A stretch of 64,000 nucleotides of DNA from Lachnospiraceae bacterium (GCA_017476665.1 JAFUZJ010000050.1:62001-126000); one strand, 5' to 3'. Positions 16,078-24,897 are shown, counted from the stretch's first letter. Program-made: numbers and translations. The notes: generated by a model not told the origin, from the sequence alone.

Positions 16078-16855
16078 CAGGAAAGCAGTGGTCAGTATGA
16101 TGAACCGAATACTGGAGCGGATCGATCCCAGGGGACAGCATACAGGGCTGACAGATCCGCAGGAAGCGCTGAACATGAGTCGGGAAAAACCGTTTGACGT
16201 GGCGTTTCTGGATATTGAAATGCCGGAGATGTCAGGGATTGAACTGGCGGAGAAACTGCAGGACATGCATAGCAGGATCAATATCGTTTTTATCACCGGA
16301 CATCAGGAGTATATGCCGCAGGCCTTTGCGCTCTATGCAAGCGGGTATATCACAAAACCGGTGACAGAACAGGCGGTCAGAGATGTGTTGGAACATCTGC
16401 GTTTTGAGATCAGAGTGAGACCGCTGAAGCCGGTTAAGGTACAGTGTTTCGGTAATTTTGAGGCCTTTTGTGACGAAAAACCGATCCGGTTTTCGCGCTC
16501 CAAGAGCAAAGAATTAATGGCATATCTGGTGGACCGCAGGGGAGCGTTGTGCTCGGTGGAAATGATCATAGCCACGCTCTGGCCGGGGGAGGAAGCGGAC
16601 AAGACCAGAAAGAGCATGGCCAGGACCGCAGTGATGGAGCTTGCGGCGGCTTTTGACAATATCGAGGTGGAGGATATCCTGATCCGCGAAAGCGGCGGCG
16701 TGGGGATCAATGTGAGTCTGTTGGATTGTGATTATTACAGATATCTGGAGGGAGATGCCCAGGCGGAAAGAGAATTTATCGGTGAGTATATGACACAATA
16801 CGAATTCGCATCGGAAACACGAGCTAATCTGCAGGCAAAACTGAGAAAGGAATAA
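16055..16855 (+). CDS. Response regulator with SARP-like winged-helix domain
   Basis: The 266-residue protein has an N-terminal receiver domain (1-125) with phospho-acceptor Asp 53 in FLDIEMPEMSG and the switch residues of ITKP. The output half (130-250) is not LytTR, the usual partner of LytS kinases. It resembles the OmpR-type winged helix of SARP or SAPR regulators (FGNFEAFCDEKPIRF, then KELMAYLVDRRGALCSVEMIIATLWP). Such domains bind direct repeats with an 11-bp period, and exactly such a repeat lies at this operon's promoter (14884-14905). AAGGAGG precedes the ATG by nine bases. Autoregulation is therefore plausible but inferred. Confidence 0.85.
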   Translation: MRTLTVDDRKAVVSMMNRILERIDPRGQHTGLTDPQEALNMSREKPFDVAFLDIEMPEMSGIELAEKLQDMHSRINIVFITGHQEYMPQAFALYASGYITKPVTEQAVRDVLEHLRFEIRVRPLKPVKVQCFGNFEAFCDEKPIRFSRSKSKELMAYLVDRRGALCSVEMIIATLWPGEEADKTRKSMARTAVMELAAAFDNIEVEDILIRESGGVGINVSLLDCDYYRYLEGDAQAEREFIGEYMTQYEFASETRANLQAKLRKE

Positions 16856-16862
16856 AGGCAGG

Positions 16863-17564
16863 ATGATACAGGCAGCGGGATTGAAAAAAGTGTATATTGG
16901 CATGCTTCTGGCATTGCTGGGATGGGGATTGCTCTCAGCCGCATGGGGAGTCAGAGCAGCGTTTGGCATGGAACCGGAGTCGATCACGGAAGTGCTTTTT
17001 TACGGAGCGGGAGCCATCCATTATGTGCTGCGGGTCGTGGCCTTGCTTTTGGCTTTTCAGGGGATGATCGAGATCGGCAATACGGACGAGGACATGGAGA
17101 ACAGCAGGCAGATGCTTGCGTGGAAACTGCAGACAGTTGTAATATTTTCCATCGGGTGCGTTATTGTTCTTTTGCCGTACACGCGAGAGTATCTGCAGCA
17201 GCATCTGGGTTCGATGCTGATCATCGGGATCGCAGTGACCGGTGTGCTGGTTTTGTGGCTGATGTTTGATACCTATGCGAATTATTTATTCATAAAAGGA
17301 CTGGCACATATGCTGACGGAACTGGGAGAATTTAAGAAAAAGACAGAGCTTATGATAAAACGCGGGCGATGGTTGTTTATGATCCATGCGGCCATGATTC
17401 TGGTGTTGGTGGTAGGTGTCTATGCGGGTATGCATGTGCGATGGCTGGGATACCTGTTTTTGGCGGCAGAGGCAGTGCTTGCTGTGATCCGGATTGCCTG
17501 GCAGGTTTACTGTGCCGGAATCTGCGTGCGGGTAGTGCGGCTGTTGGATGCATTATCAACGTAG
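16863..17564 (+). CDS. Unknown six-helix membrane protein
   Basis: The 233-residue product has about six hydrophobic segments, near residues 9-28, 45-65, 88-106, 115-135, 171-190 and 195-215. I recognise no family and no catalytic motif. A charged cytoplasmic loop lies between segments four and five (GEFKKKTELMIKRGR). It starts eight bases after the response regulator stop codon, so it belongs to the same operon and may be an accessory or a target of the signalling pair. Confidence 0.7.
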   Translation: MIQAAGLKKVYIGMLLALLGWGLLSAAWGVRAAFGMEPESITEVLFYGAGAIHYVLRVVALLLAFQGMIEIGNTDEDMENSRQMLAWKLQTVVIFSIGCVIVLLPYTREYLQQHLGSMLIIGIAVTGVLVLWLMFDTYANYLFIKGLAHMLTELGEFKKKTELMIKRGRWLFMIHAAMILVLVVGVYAGMHVRWLGYLFLAAEAVLAVIRIAWQVYCAGICVRVVRLLDALST

Positions 17565-17596
17565 AGAACAGATAAGGAAAGGAAGACTATGCTGTG

Positions 17597-18160
17597 ATGG
17601 CAGACCAGGAACAATCCGTCTTTCAGAAGGCGCTTTCCAATTTCATACATGATTTTGCAAGCGGCGGAGCCATCAGGCATCTGGCGGATGCGGGACTGAC
17701 CGTGACCGAGATCGCGGAGCGGATTTCATTTCCCGTGCCGAAGAACCGGGTGGCCGAAGCGGTGTGGAAATACTATCTGGAGACAGGAAAGGTGCGGCTG
17801 GAAGCGCCGGAGAAAGCGACAGAGCCGGAGCGGAACGGTACAGGCGGTGACGTGATCCGCAAAGTGACTTATGTGAAGGAGCAGAATGCCTACGGGCGTG
17901 TCAGTATGCGCCAGGTGGTGGAGGAGATCCCGGTAGAGCACAGGGACTATATCCCATGTGATTTCGGAAAAAGGCTGTATCGGGACAAAGAGAAATTCTT
18001 AAAGGAATTGGCGGGGCTGTCGGCGAAGGAAAAGCAGTATATTTTGGACCTGCCCTGGCCGCTGCAGACAGTGTATCATGAAGCAGATGAGCGGATGCGG
18101 AATATTATGAAAAAATTGGAGGAAGTGACGGCCCTGCAGGATACAGCGGGAGAATCATAA
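17597..18160 (+). CDS. Conserved hypothetical protein
   Basis: The 187-residue protein is soluble and charged. Residues 20-65 look like a degenerate helix-turn-helix (AIRHLADAGLTVTEIAERISFP), so DNA binding is possible, but this is weak. The middle contains KVTYVKEQNAYGRVSMRQVVEEIP, which I do not recognise. An ATG at 17589 is followed by an early stop (ATG CTG TGA), and a GTG at 17594 is one codon before the chosen ATG. It follows the membrane protein gene by 32 bases and is probably the last gene of the kinase operon. Confidence 0.6.
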   Translation: MADQEQSVFQKALSNFIHDFASGGAIRHLADAGLTVTEIAERISFPVPKNRVAEAVWKYYLETGKVRLEAPEKATEPERNGTGGDVIRKVTYVKEQNAYGRVSMRQVVEEIPVEHRDYIPCDFGKRLYRDKEKFLKELAGLSAKEKQYILDLPWPLQTVYHEADERMRNIMKKLEEVTALQDTAGES

Positions 18161-18222
18161 ATTCCCGGCCGGGCAAGCCTAAACTCCGGGCGGGCAATTC
18201 GTTGCGTGACTTGGCTGCAAGC

Positions 18223-18266
18223 GCGTCTCGTAGGCGTTTCGTAGGCGTCTCATAGACGTTTCATAG
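18223..18266 (+). repeat. Four-copy 11-bp tandem repeat
   Basis: Four adjoining units read GCGTCTCGTAG, GCGTTTCGTAG, GCGTCTCATAG and ACGTTTCATAG. They alternate C/T at the fifth base and change G to A in the second half. The array lies between the stop codon at 18160 and a terminator at 18272, so it may be transcribed as a 3' tail or serve as a protein-binding array. Confidence 0.75.
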
Positions 18267-18271
18267 AACGG

Positions 18272-18318
18272 AAATCGGCCGAAATGTCAACAATTCATTT
18301 TTTCGGCCGATTTTTTTT
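18272..18318 (+). terminator. Terminator with CGGCCG core after the kinase operon
   Basis: A perfect 13-bp stem (AAATCGGCCGAAA with TTTCGGCCGATTT) has a 16-base loop and a T run. The rest of the gap to 18543 is AT-rich and holds no ORF I can support. Confidence 0.88.
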
Positions 18319-18543
18319 CCCATTTTTTCATAAAATGTAAGATGATTTTTCTATATTCTTTCTTTTCGGCTGAATCAAGCCTTATATTTTCCCAAAATCG
18401 ACCTTATGTGCCCCAAAAGTAAGCTAAAATCGGGCATATATAATTTTTAGGCTTATTTTTCGTCAGATTTTTTTGAAAATTTGAAAAAATTTGCATGGGA
18501 AATGCGTTATTATAAATAGGCAGATGAAAACCGTGTAAGGGAG

Positions 18544-19065
18544 GTGGGGAAGATTGATACGAAAATAAGGCTATCGGGCATGATAGATGCATATCAGAAT
18601 TTAATCTTCACCATCTGTTACCGCATGACAGGAGACTATTTTGCGGCGCAGGATCTGACGCAGGAAACATTTCTGGCGGCATACAGTCATATGAGGGAGA
18701 TCGATCCGGCGCATGAGAAAGGCTGGCTTGCCAGAACGGCGCATAACCGTTGTATCGACTATAGGAGAAAGGCAGAACACAATGCGGTGAGCATTGAGCC
18801 TGAGGATCTGGAGGAGGTTTATGCGCCGAGGAACACAGAGGAGTATGTGTTGGAAAAGGACCTGCGGGAGGAATTAAAGGCAAATTGCAGAAGGCTGAAA
18901 GAGCCCTATGACGAAGTGGCGTACCGGTATTTTTATCTGGAGGAGACGCCGGAGGAGATTGCGGAAGGTTTGCATGAGAAACTGGCAACAGTAAAGACAA
19001 GGATATACAGAGCCAGGGATCAGCTGAGAGCAATCTATCGAAGCAGAAAGGAGGCGGGCGGATGA
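18544..19065 (+). CDS. ECF-type RNA polymerase sigma factor
   Basis: The 173-residue protein has sigma region 2 (LIFTICYRMTGDYFAAQDLTQETFLAAY) and region 4 (YRYFYLEETPEEIAEGLHEKLATVKTRIYRARDQL), so it is an extracytoplasmic-function sigma factor. The start is uncertain. The GTG at 18544 directly abuts AAGGGAGG with no spacing, while an ATG at 18580 would shorten the N terminus by 12 residues; initiation at ATT (18553) is also conceivable. The next gene overlaps its stop codon by four bases, which is typical for a sigma/anti-sigma pair. Confidence 0.87.
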   Translation: MGKIDTKIRLSGMIDAYQNLIFTICYRMTGDYFAAQDLTQETFLAAYSHMREIDPAHEKGWLARTAHNRCIDYRRKAEHNAVSIEPEDLEEVYAPRNTEEYVLEKDLREELKANCRRLKEPYDEVAYRYFYLEETPEEIAEGLHEKLATVKTRIYRARDQLRAIYRSRKEAGG

Positions 19066-19493
19066 AACAAGACGAAGAACTATGGAAGTTGATACAGGAA
19101 CTGGAAAGCGGCGAGCTGCTGCGGGCACCGTCTTATCTGAAGAGAGAGATACTGGATGCGCTACCTGAGGAACAGCCCGAAACGCGGCTTGAAACGCAGC
19201 GTGCAGGCAAAAGCCGGTTCAGGCGAAACCTGGAATGGTTCGGATATGCGCTGGAGGTTGGCGCCGTGACGGCGGCCGCGGTGGCATTGGTGCTGCTCGT
19301 CCCGGTGCAGGAGGAGCGGGGCGGGATAGAGCCTGATGAGGTCTATGCCGTGCGTTCTGCGCAGGAAGAGGAACGATGGGAAAGAGAGGCGGAGGCGAGA
19401 CAGCAGATCTCTGATGCGGCTTCCGACCTGACAAAAAAAATAGTGACCTGGGGCAGTTTTTTGCTGCCGGATGAAGAGGAGGATATCAGATGA
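19062..19493 (+). CDS. Probable anti-sigma factor, single membrane segment
   Basis: The 143-residue product has a soluble N-terminal part of about 55 residues, one membrane segment (about 62-82, ending VALVLLVPV) and an outer acidic, helical tail. The layout and the ATGA overlap with the ECF gene suggest a membrane anti-sigma factor that holds the sigma factor through its N terminus. It lacks the HxxxCxxC zinc motif of ZAS anti-sigma factors, so release is probably not redox-driven. Assignment rests mainly on context. It overlaps the next gene by four bases. Confidence 0.65.
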   Translation: MKQDEELWKLIQELESGELLRAPSYLKREILDALPEEQPETRLETQRAGKSRFRRNLEWFGYALEVGAVTAAAVALVLLVPVQEERGGIEPDEVYAVRSAQEEERWEREAEARQQISDAASDLTKKIVTWGSFLLPDEEEDIR

Positions 19494-20209
19494 AAAATCA
19501 AATGAAAGCCAAAAAAAGGAATGGGTTTTGGACATTCTGTTTCTCGTTTGTGCCGGGGTGCGCGGAGATGTACTGGGGATTCATGCAGGCGGGGGTGAGT
19601 CTGCTGATCCCCTTTACGGGACTGATTTTTCTGGCTTATCTGATGGGCATGGAAGAATTGTTGTTCTTGGATATGATCGTGTATATATACGCATTCTTCC
19701 ACGCCAGGAACATGGCGCATCTGTCGGAGGAGGAAGTGCGTGCCATGGAGGATGGCAGTGTGAATCTTCTGGCAGGGATCGGCGTGACTTTTGACACCTT
19801 GCGCAAGCGCTCTGTTGCCAGACTGGCAGGCATTCTGCTGATCATATTTGGGGTGTATGAAGTATTGAGAGTGCTTTATTGGAGCATTCCTTTACCAAAT
19901 TGGATTAATCGCTATGCGGGAGATTTTCTGCGCTCTTTCCCGCAGGGGGCAACGGCAGTGCTGTTGATTGTATTGGGTGCAAAGCTCATCACAGGGAAAA
20001 AGCGGGAGTTGGATCGGGAACTGGAAAGAGACGTGATGCATGAAGCAGATACGACAGCAAACAAAGGAGCCGGCGCAGCGGCAAACCCCGTAGAGAATGT
20101 ACCGGCAGAAGCGTTGACAAAACCTGAAGTGAATGTGGAGACAGCGGTGGAAGCAATCGTGGAAAATACGATCAAAGAGATAGAAAGTGAGGCGCGGCAT
20201 GAGTCTTGA
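19490..20209 (+). CDS. Unknown multi-span membrane protein of the ECF operon
   Basis: The 239-residue protein has a short basic N terminus and about four hydrophobic segments between residues 14 and 165, then a long acidic Ala/Glu/Val-rich cytoplasmic tail (about 175-239). The first segment (FCFSFVPGCAEMYWGFMQAG) resembles TM2-type membrane domains. AGGAGG lies just upstream. Its role is unknown, but the tight packing (four-base overlap upstream, 11-base overlap downstream) ties it to the ECF sigma system. Confidence 0.65.
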   Translation: MKNQMKAKKRNGFWTFCFSFVPGCAEMYWGFMQAGVSLLIPFTGLIFLAYLMGMEELLFLDMIVYIYAFFHARNMAHLSEEEVRAMEDGSVNLLAGIGVTFDTLRKRSVARLAGILLIIFGVYEVLRVLYWSIPLPNWINRYAGDFLRSFPQGATAVLLIVLGAKLITGKKRELDRELERDVMHEADTTANKGAGAAANPVENVPAEALTKPEVNVETAVEAIVENTIKEIESEARHES

Positions 20210-20558
20210 CAATACAGTGGGGGTAGGGGAAGGTGAAGCCCTACAGAACAAAGAGGAAAAGCGTGGAGGCAGGGTGCATCGTGTGGGTACTGTTTCTCTG
20301 GGGCTGACCCTCATTGGATTCGGTATCGCATATCTGCTGCGGCTGATTCTGCCTGACATGCAGATGCTGCAGATCTTGCAGTACTGGCCGGCGATCATGA
20401 TCGTGTTGGGAACAGAGGTACTGCTTGCAGGGATTGGGAAAAGGGATTTTGTGATCGATAAAGCAGCGGTGGTGCTGATGTTTCTGGTGGTGTTTTTCCT
20501 GTTTGGCATGGCAGGGGCGGAATTTGTTCTCACCAGGCTTACGGAAATCCCGTGGTAG
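20199..20558 (+). CDS. Small membrane protein with LiaF-like transmembrane region
   Basis: The 119-residue product has about 30 soluble residues and then three to four hydrophobic segments. The pattern VGTVSLGLTLIGFGIAYLL followed by WPAIMIVLGTEVLL resembles the membrane part of LiaF-like or DUF5668-type proteins of cell-envelope stress systems. That similarity is tentative. The ATG at 20199 is preferred over a GTG at 20187 because GTGAGG lies six bases upstream. It overlaps the previous gene by 11 bases. Confidence 0.6.
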   Translation: MSLDNTVGVGEGEALQNKEEKRGGRVHRVGTVSLGLTLIGFGIAYLLRLILPDMQMLQILQYWPAIMIVLGTEVLLAGIGKRDFVIDKAAVVLMFLVVFFLFGMAGAEFVLTRLTEIPW

Positions 20559-20575
20559 ACGGAGGATAAAACGGT

Positions 20576-21376
20576 ATGGGACGTACAAAAGCTGAGGAAG
20601 GATCCGTGAATGACAGGGAGCGGCTTTGGAAAAAACGAAAGCGGGCGAGAGCCAAAAGACGGCGTCTGTGGAATCGGTTGATCTGCCTTTTCTGTATCCT
20701 GTGTCTGGGGAGTGTCCTGGGAAGAGGGGTATGGCAATCCGTTGTCCATGGTAAACAAGTGATTCCGGACAACCTCGTGGAATTAGGGCGGAAATATCCG
20801 GAGACAAAGGAATTCGTAGAGAATTATCCCAGATATAAGGACAAGGATTTTGATATGGATGTGTCATCGGAGCTGACAGCGGGAGAGATCCCGCTGTTTC
20901 TCCAATGGGATAAAAGATGGGGCTATAAAAGCTATGGAAACAATTATATGGGGGTGGCGGGCTGCGGTCCCACATGTATAGCGATGGTAGCCTGTGGCTT
21001 GACTGGGAACGGTAAATATAATCCTTATTATGTCGCACAGATGTCTGAGGAGCAGGGCTACTATATTGCCGGACAGGGTACTTCCTGGAATCTGATGACG
21101 GAGGGGGCCAAAAAGCTGGGGATCCAGGCAGGTTATGGAAAAATAGCGGAGGATTATATCCGGGAGAAACTGGCACCGGATTCCCCGATGATCTGTTCCA
21201 TGTTGCCTGGTGATTTCACATATACCGGACATTTTATTGTACTGACCGGGTTTGATGCGGAAGGAAAGGTTGTTGTGAATGATCCGAACAGCAAAGAGAA
21301 CAGCAAAAAACATTGGAGTATGGAGGAACTACTGCCACAGATCAAAGGAATCTGGCGTTATTGGTATGATGAATAA
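20576..21376 (+). CDS. Membrane-anchored C39-like cysteine peptidase
   Basis: The 266-residue protein has a very basic N terminus (KKRKRARAKRRRLW), one membrane segment (about 38-58) and an outer domain of the peptidase C39-like type. The catalytic Cys lies in AGCGPTCIAM, the His in TGHFIVLTGF and the Asp in VVNDPN. It probably acts on the cell surface. No bacteriocin ABC transporter is fused to it, so this is not a classic leader peptidase. It closes the ECF operon, 17 bases after the small membrane protein gene, with GGAGG ten bases before the ATG. Confidence 0.8.
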   Translation: MGRTKAEEGSVNDRERLWKKRKRARAKRRRLWNRLICLFCILCLGSVLGRGVWQSVVHGKQVIPDNLVELGRKYPETKEFVENYPRYKDKDFDMDVSSELTAGEIPLFLQWDKRWGYKSYGNNYMGVAGCGPTCIAMVACGLTGNGKYNPYYVAQMSEEQGYYIAGQGTSWNLMTEGAKKLGIQAGYGKIAEDYIREKLAPDSPMICSMLPGDFTYTGHFIVLTGFDAEGKVVVNDPNSKENSKKHWSMEELLPQIKGIWRYWYDE

Positions 21377-21494
21377 AAAACTATGAATAAAAAACTTTTC
21401 TTTTGTGATTGCCCCATAGCCTGTTTTATGTTAGAATATTACACGTACATGCGGCGAAACGGAAGGCATGACAAGCGAGGAGGTTCGGGCAGAG

Positions 21495-22172
21495 ATGGAG
21501 CGTTATAAGCAGGAATTTATCGAATTTATGGTGGATTGCCAGGTGTTGAAGTTTGGTGAGTTCACGTTAAAGAGCGGGCGGAAGTCACCGTTTTTTATGA
21601 ATGCAGGGGCGTATGTGACCGGTTCCCAGCTGAAGAAGCTGGGTGAGTATTATGCCAAGGCGATTCATGATCGGTACGGAGATGAATTTGATGTCCTGTT
21701 CGGACCGGCTTATAAGGGAATTCCGATCAGCGTCGTGACTTCCATCGCGTTCAGCGAATTGTACGGAAAAGAGATCCGATACTGTTCCGACCGCAAGGAG
21801 GAGAAGGATCACGGTGCCGATAAGGGTAGTTTTCTGGGAAGCAAACTGCAGGACGGAGACCGCGTGGTGATGATCGAGGATGTGACGACCTCCGGCAAGT
21901 CCATGGAGGAGACGGTACCGAAGGTAAGGGGCGCCGCCAATGTGGAGATTGTGGGTCTGATGGTTTCGCTGAACCGCATGGAGAAGGGGCTGGGCGGTGA
22001 AAAGAGCGCACTTGAGGAGATCAGGGAGAAATACGGATTTGATGCCAATGCGATCGTGACCATGGGCGATGTGATCGAGCATTTGTATAACAAACCGTAT
22101 AAGGGACAGATTTATATTGATGATGCGCTGAAGAAGGCGATTGATGAGTATTATGCGGTGTATGGCGCGTAG
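21495..22172 (+). CDS. pyrE: Orotate phosphoribosyltransferase
   Basis: The 225-residue enzyme joins orotate to PRPP to make orotidylate, the step before PyrF. The PRPP loop is VVMIEDVTTSGKSMEE, and KSGRKSPFF is the conserved N-terminal orotate site. An ATG at 21468 would add nine residues, but only one base separates it from a weak GGAAGG. The ATG at 21495 follows GAGGAGG by 11 bases and gives the usual N terminus (MERYKQEFIEFMV). The gene starts its own unit and is followed closely by a 50-codon membrane ORF. Confidence 0.93.
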   Translation: MERYKQEFIEFMVDCQVLKFGEFTLKSGRKSPFFMNAGAYVTGSQLKKLGEYYAKAIHDRYGDEFDVLFGPAYKGIPISVVTSIAFSELYGKEIRYCSDRKEEKDHGADKGSFLGSKLQDGDRVVMIEDVTTSGKSMEETVPKVRGAANVEIVGLMVSLNRMEKGLGGEKSALEEIREKYGFDANAIVTMGDVIEHLYNKPYKGQIYIDDALKKAIDEYYAVYGA

Positions 22173-22189
22173 ACGGGAGGAGAGCGGAT

Positions 22190-22342
22190 ATGGAAGAGAA
22201 AGTGTATAAGACGATGGGCAGCACGGGAGCATGGAATATCGTGCTGGGAGTTGTGGTGCTGGTAGTAGGTATTGCGGCGGGCGTGATGCTGATCGTGGGC
22301 GGCGGAAAGCTGCTGGCAGACAAGAGTAAGGTTTTATTTTAA
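22190..22342 (+). CDS. 50-residue single-span membrane protein
   Basis: A short ORF of 50 codons follows pyrE by 17 bases with GGGAGG eight bases before its ATG. The product starts MEEKVYKTMGSTGAWNIVLG and has one strongly hydrophobic stretch (about residues 15-38), ending LLADKSKVLF. The good ribosome binding site, codon use like its neighbours and the terminator after it support a real gene. The function is unknown. Confidence 0.6.
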   Translation: MEEKVYKTMGSTGAWNIVLGVVVLVVGIAAGVMLIVGGGKLLADKSKVLF

Positions 22343-22356
22343 CAGGGAGTCGTGTG

Positions 22357-22400
22357 GGCATTCCAGGGTGGAGACCGGGAGTGCCTTTCTTTCCTTTTTT
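22357..22400 (+). terminator. Terminator after pyrE unit
   Basis: The 8-bp stem GGCATTCC pairs with GGAGTGCC (one G-T pair) and is followed by a T-rich stretch interrupted by C. Confidence 0.65.
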
Positions 22401-22418
22401 GGGAGTGATTAGATTTTT

Positions 22419-22730
22419 ATGAAGCGGAGACACTATATTTATACAAAACGTAAGAATTCCGAGCCGGGCATCATGTCTGCCATTCTGGGTGCGATCAGCA
22501 TTTGCTCGGTGGCGATCGTGCTGTATCTGGCTTATCTCAAAGGAGGAGATGTGCCGATCAGCTACGGGCTGACGGGGTTGCTTTCGGCGATCTTTTCCGT
22601 TGTGGGATTGATCCTGGGGATGCTTGCCGTGCAGGAGAAAGAGGTCTTTAAGCTGTTTCCGGTGCTGGGGATCATCCTGAATCTGGCGGCTTTGGGAATT
22701 CTGCTGTTTGTGGTGCAGCTTGGGTGTTAG
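22419..22730 (+). CDS. Small three-span membrane protein (DUF6142-like)
   Basis: The 103-residue product opens with MKRRHYIYTKRK, then a conserved SEPGIMSAILGAIS segment and three hydrophobic spans (about 18-40, 49-70, 78-100). It resembles the Clostridia family I know as DUF6142, whose function is unknown. The ribosome binding site (GGAGTGA) is some distance from the ATG. It sits between the pyrE terminator and the long aminopeptidase gene, 34 bases before the latter. Confidence 0.65.
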   Translation: MKRRHYIYTKRKNSEPGIMSAILGAISICSVAIVLYLAYLKGGDVPISYGLTGLLSAIFSVVGLILGMLAVQEKEVFKLFPVLGIILNLAALGILLFVVQLGC

Positions 22731-22764
22731 AATTTCAGGGATTGGGATGTAGGAGGAAAAGAGA

Positions 22765-24897
22765 TTGGTGATATCGGAAGCAGAGGAGAGGGAAGCGTTG
22801 CAGGAGCGCTATGACCTGGCGTTCCTACGGATCAGCGGGATTCCCGGGGAAACGGCATGCGGGGCAGAATTTTCAGCCTGCTTTGGGAGAATGGCGGAAT
22901 TTCTGCTGTTGCTGGATCGGGAGAGAACGTTCCTGCGGGAGGGCGGTCTGGAGCAGGCGCCCATAGAAGAATTACAGAGGCGGAACGGGGCGCTTTATGC
23001 CGATGTGCTGCCTGCACATTACGGGGAGAGTTATGCGAACCCGGCCTATGCGGTGTCACGGCTGGGGGAAACCTTCGGCGCCATGCTGTCCTTTTTGTAC
23101 CGGGAAATGCGGAGTCTGATCCCGTTTGTATACGAGGGCAGGCTGGATGAGATCGTGATCCGCCTGGAGCTGTTCGTGGAGGTGTATACCTGCTTTGTAT
23201 ACGCATGGCAGGAAAATGAATTGCCGGCGGCGGAGGACGTGCGGAAGATTTTGTACTGGTTTGTCAGTGATTATGCGGAGACAGCGACGGAGAGGCATCT
23301 GCGGGAGATGCTGGTGCCGGAGGACAATTTTGCCGTCAACCTGATCCGGACAGCGGATCTGGCGGATGCGCGGTATCTGTATGCCTACGGCGAATATGTC
23401 AGTGAGAATGAACTGGAAACGGCGCGCTTTCTGGCGGCGCTGTCCCAGGAGACATTAAATACCATGGCGGATACCTATACGGAAGGGTATCGCATCGGTT
23501 TCGAAGTGACCGGAAAGGACCTGTCGAAAAAGAAGACCGTGGAAATCCGGTACAGACTGGGATTCGAGCGGATGATGCGGCGTGCGGTGGAAAATTTTGA
23601 GAAAATGGGACTGCAGGCGGTGTGTTACCGGGCGGCAAGCAGTATTTTATATAACCCGTCAATCTTTAAAGTGGGGTATTCCGGCGGCGAAGTCAACAGG
23701 CAGTATGATTTTGACCATAAGGACGACCGAGCGCTGTTTTTTGACAAGACCTACAGGAACCGCAAGCTGGAGGTCACGAAGACCGCCTTTGAGAAGCTGA
23801 AAGCGGAAGCACTTGGGTATGCGGGGCCCGCGGTGGTGGAGACGTTTGGAGAGCATGGTTTCGAACCGGAGAATAAGATGCAGGCGCTGCACATGAGCGA
23901 GGAACAGAATAAGCTCTGGGTGGAGTATCGGACATTGTCCGGGGAGCTGCAGCGGAAATATATTCTGGAGGAAGAGCGGAGCTTTACGATCATTGCGTTC
24001 CCGATTCCGGAGATTCAGGATTCTTTCGGGGAAACAGTGCTGAAGGAGTTGGGTGTAAAGGATGCCGCGGAGGCTTACCGGGCGTTTTTTGCGGATGTGA
24101 TCCGGATCAACACATTAAATTACATGCGTTATAGAAAAATTCAGCAGACGCTGATCGATGTGCTGGATACGGCGGATCACTGCGAAATTAAGGGGATGAA
24201 CGGCAACCGCACGGATCTGAGGGTGAACCTGTGGAAATTAAAGGATCCGTCGAAGGAGACGATCTTTGAAAACTGTGTGGCGGATGTGAATATCCCGGTG
24301 GGGGAGGTATTCACCTCGCCGGTGCTGCAGGGGACCGACGGTACACTGCATGTGAGCCGGGTGTACCTGAACGGGTTGGAGTATAAGGATCTGGAAATCC
24401 GGTTCAAGGACGGAAAGATCGCGGCGTATGACTGTGCAAATTTTGCCACGGAGGAAGAAAATCGGAATTTCATCTGGGAAAACGTGCTGTTTCGGCACAG
24501 GACGCTGCCAATGGGTGAGTTTGCCATCGGTACGAATACAGTGGCCTATGTGGTGGCGAGAAAATATCAGGTGCAGGATAAGATGCCGATCCTGATTGCG
24601 GAGAAGACGGGCCCGCATTTCGCGGTGGGGGATACCTGTTATTCCCATGCGGAGGATGTGAAGGTGTATAATCCGGACGGCAAGGAGATCGTGGCCAGGG
24701 AGAACGAGGTGGCGAGACTTCGGGATAAGGCGCCGGAAAAGGCCTATTTTAACTGTCATACGGACATCACAATCCCCTATGATGAGCTGGGAGAGCTGGC
24801 TGCGGTGCGCCCGGACGGAAGCCGGGTGACGATCATCCGTGAGGGGCGGTTCGTGCTGCCGGGGACGGAGGAATTGAACGAGGCGTTTGCACAATGA
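22765..24897 (+). CDS. M29-type aminopeptidase with long N-terminal domain
   Basis: The last 370 residues of this 710-residue protein match the M29 (AmpS/thermophilic) metallo-aminopeptidase pattern: VADVNIPVGEVFTSPV, an LPMGEFAIGTN segment, and the metal-binding GPHFAVGDTCYSHAED. Typical M29 enzymes have about 400 residues. Here about 330 extra N-terminal residues of a helical, unrecognised domain precede it, including a VRKILYWFVSDYAE segment. It probably trims N-terminal residues from peptides in the cytoplasm. The TTG at 22765 is chosen because AGGAGGA lies seven bases upstream; a GTG at 22768 is an alternative. Confidence 0.82.
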   Translation: MVISEAEEREALQERYDLAFLRISGIPGETACGAEFSACFGRMAEFLLLLDRERTFLREGGLEQAPIEELQRRNGALYADVLPAHYGESYANPAYAVSRLGETFGAMLSFLYREMRSLIPFVYEGRLDEIVIRLELFVEVYTCFVYAWQENELPAAEDVRKILYWFVSDYAETATERHLREMLVPEDNFAVNLIRTADLADARYLYAYGEYVSENELETARFLAALSQETLNTMADTYTEGYRIGFEVTGKDLSKKKTVEIRYRLGFERMMRRAVENFEKMGLQAVCYRAASSILYNPSIFKVGYSGGEVNRQYDFDHKDDRALFFDKTYRNRKLEVTKTAFEKLKAEALGYAGPAVVETFGEHGFEPENKMQALHMSEEQNKLWVEYRTLSGELQRKYILEEERSFTIIAFPIPEIQDSFGETVLKELGVKDAAEAYRAFFADVIRINTLNYMRYRKIQQTLIDVLDTADHCEIKGMNGNRTDLRVNLWKLKDPSKETIFENCVADVNIPVGEVFTSPVLQGTDGTLHVSRVYLNGLEYKDLEIRFKDGKIAAYDCANFATEEENRNFIWENVLFRHRTLPMGEFAIGTNTVAYVVARKYQVQDKMPILIAEKTGPHFAVGDTCYSHAEDVKVYNPDGKEIVARENEVARLRDKAPEKAYFNCHTDITIPYDELGELAAVRPDGSRVTIIREGRFVLPGTEELNEAFAQ

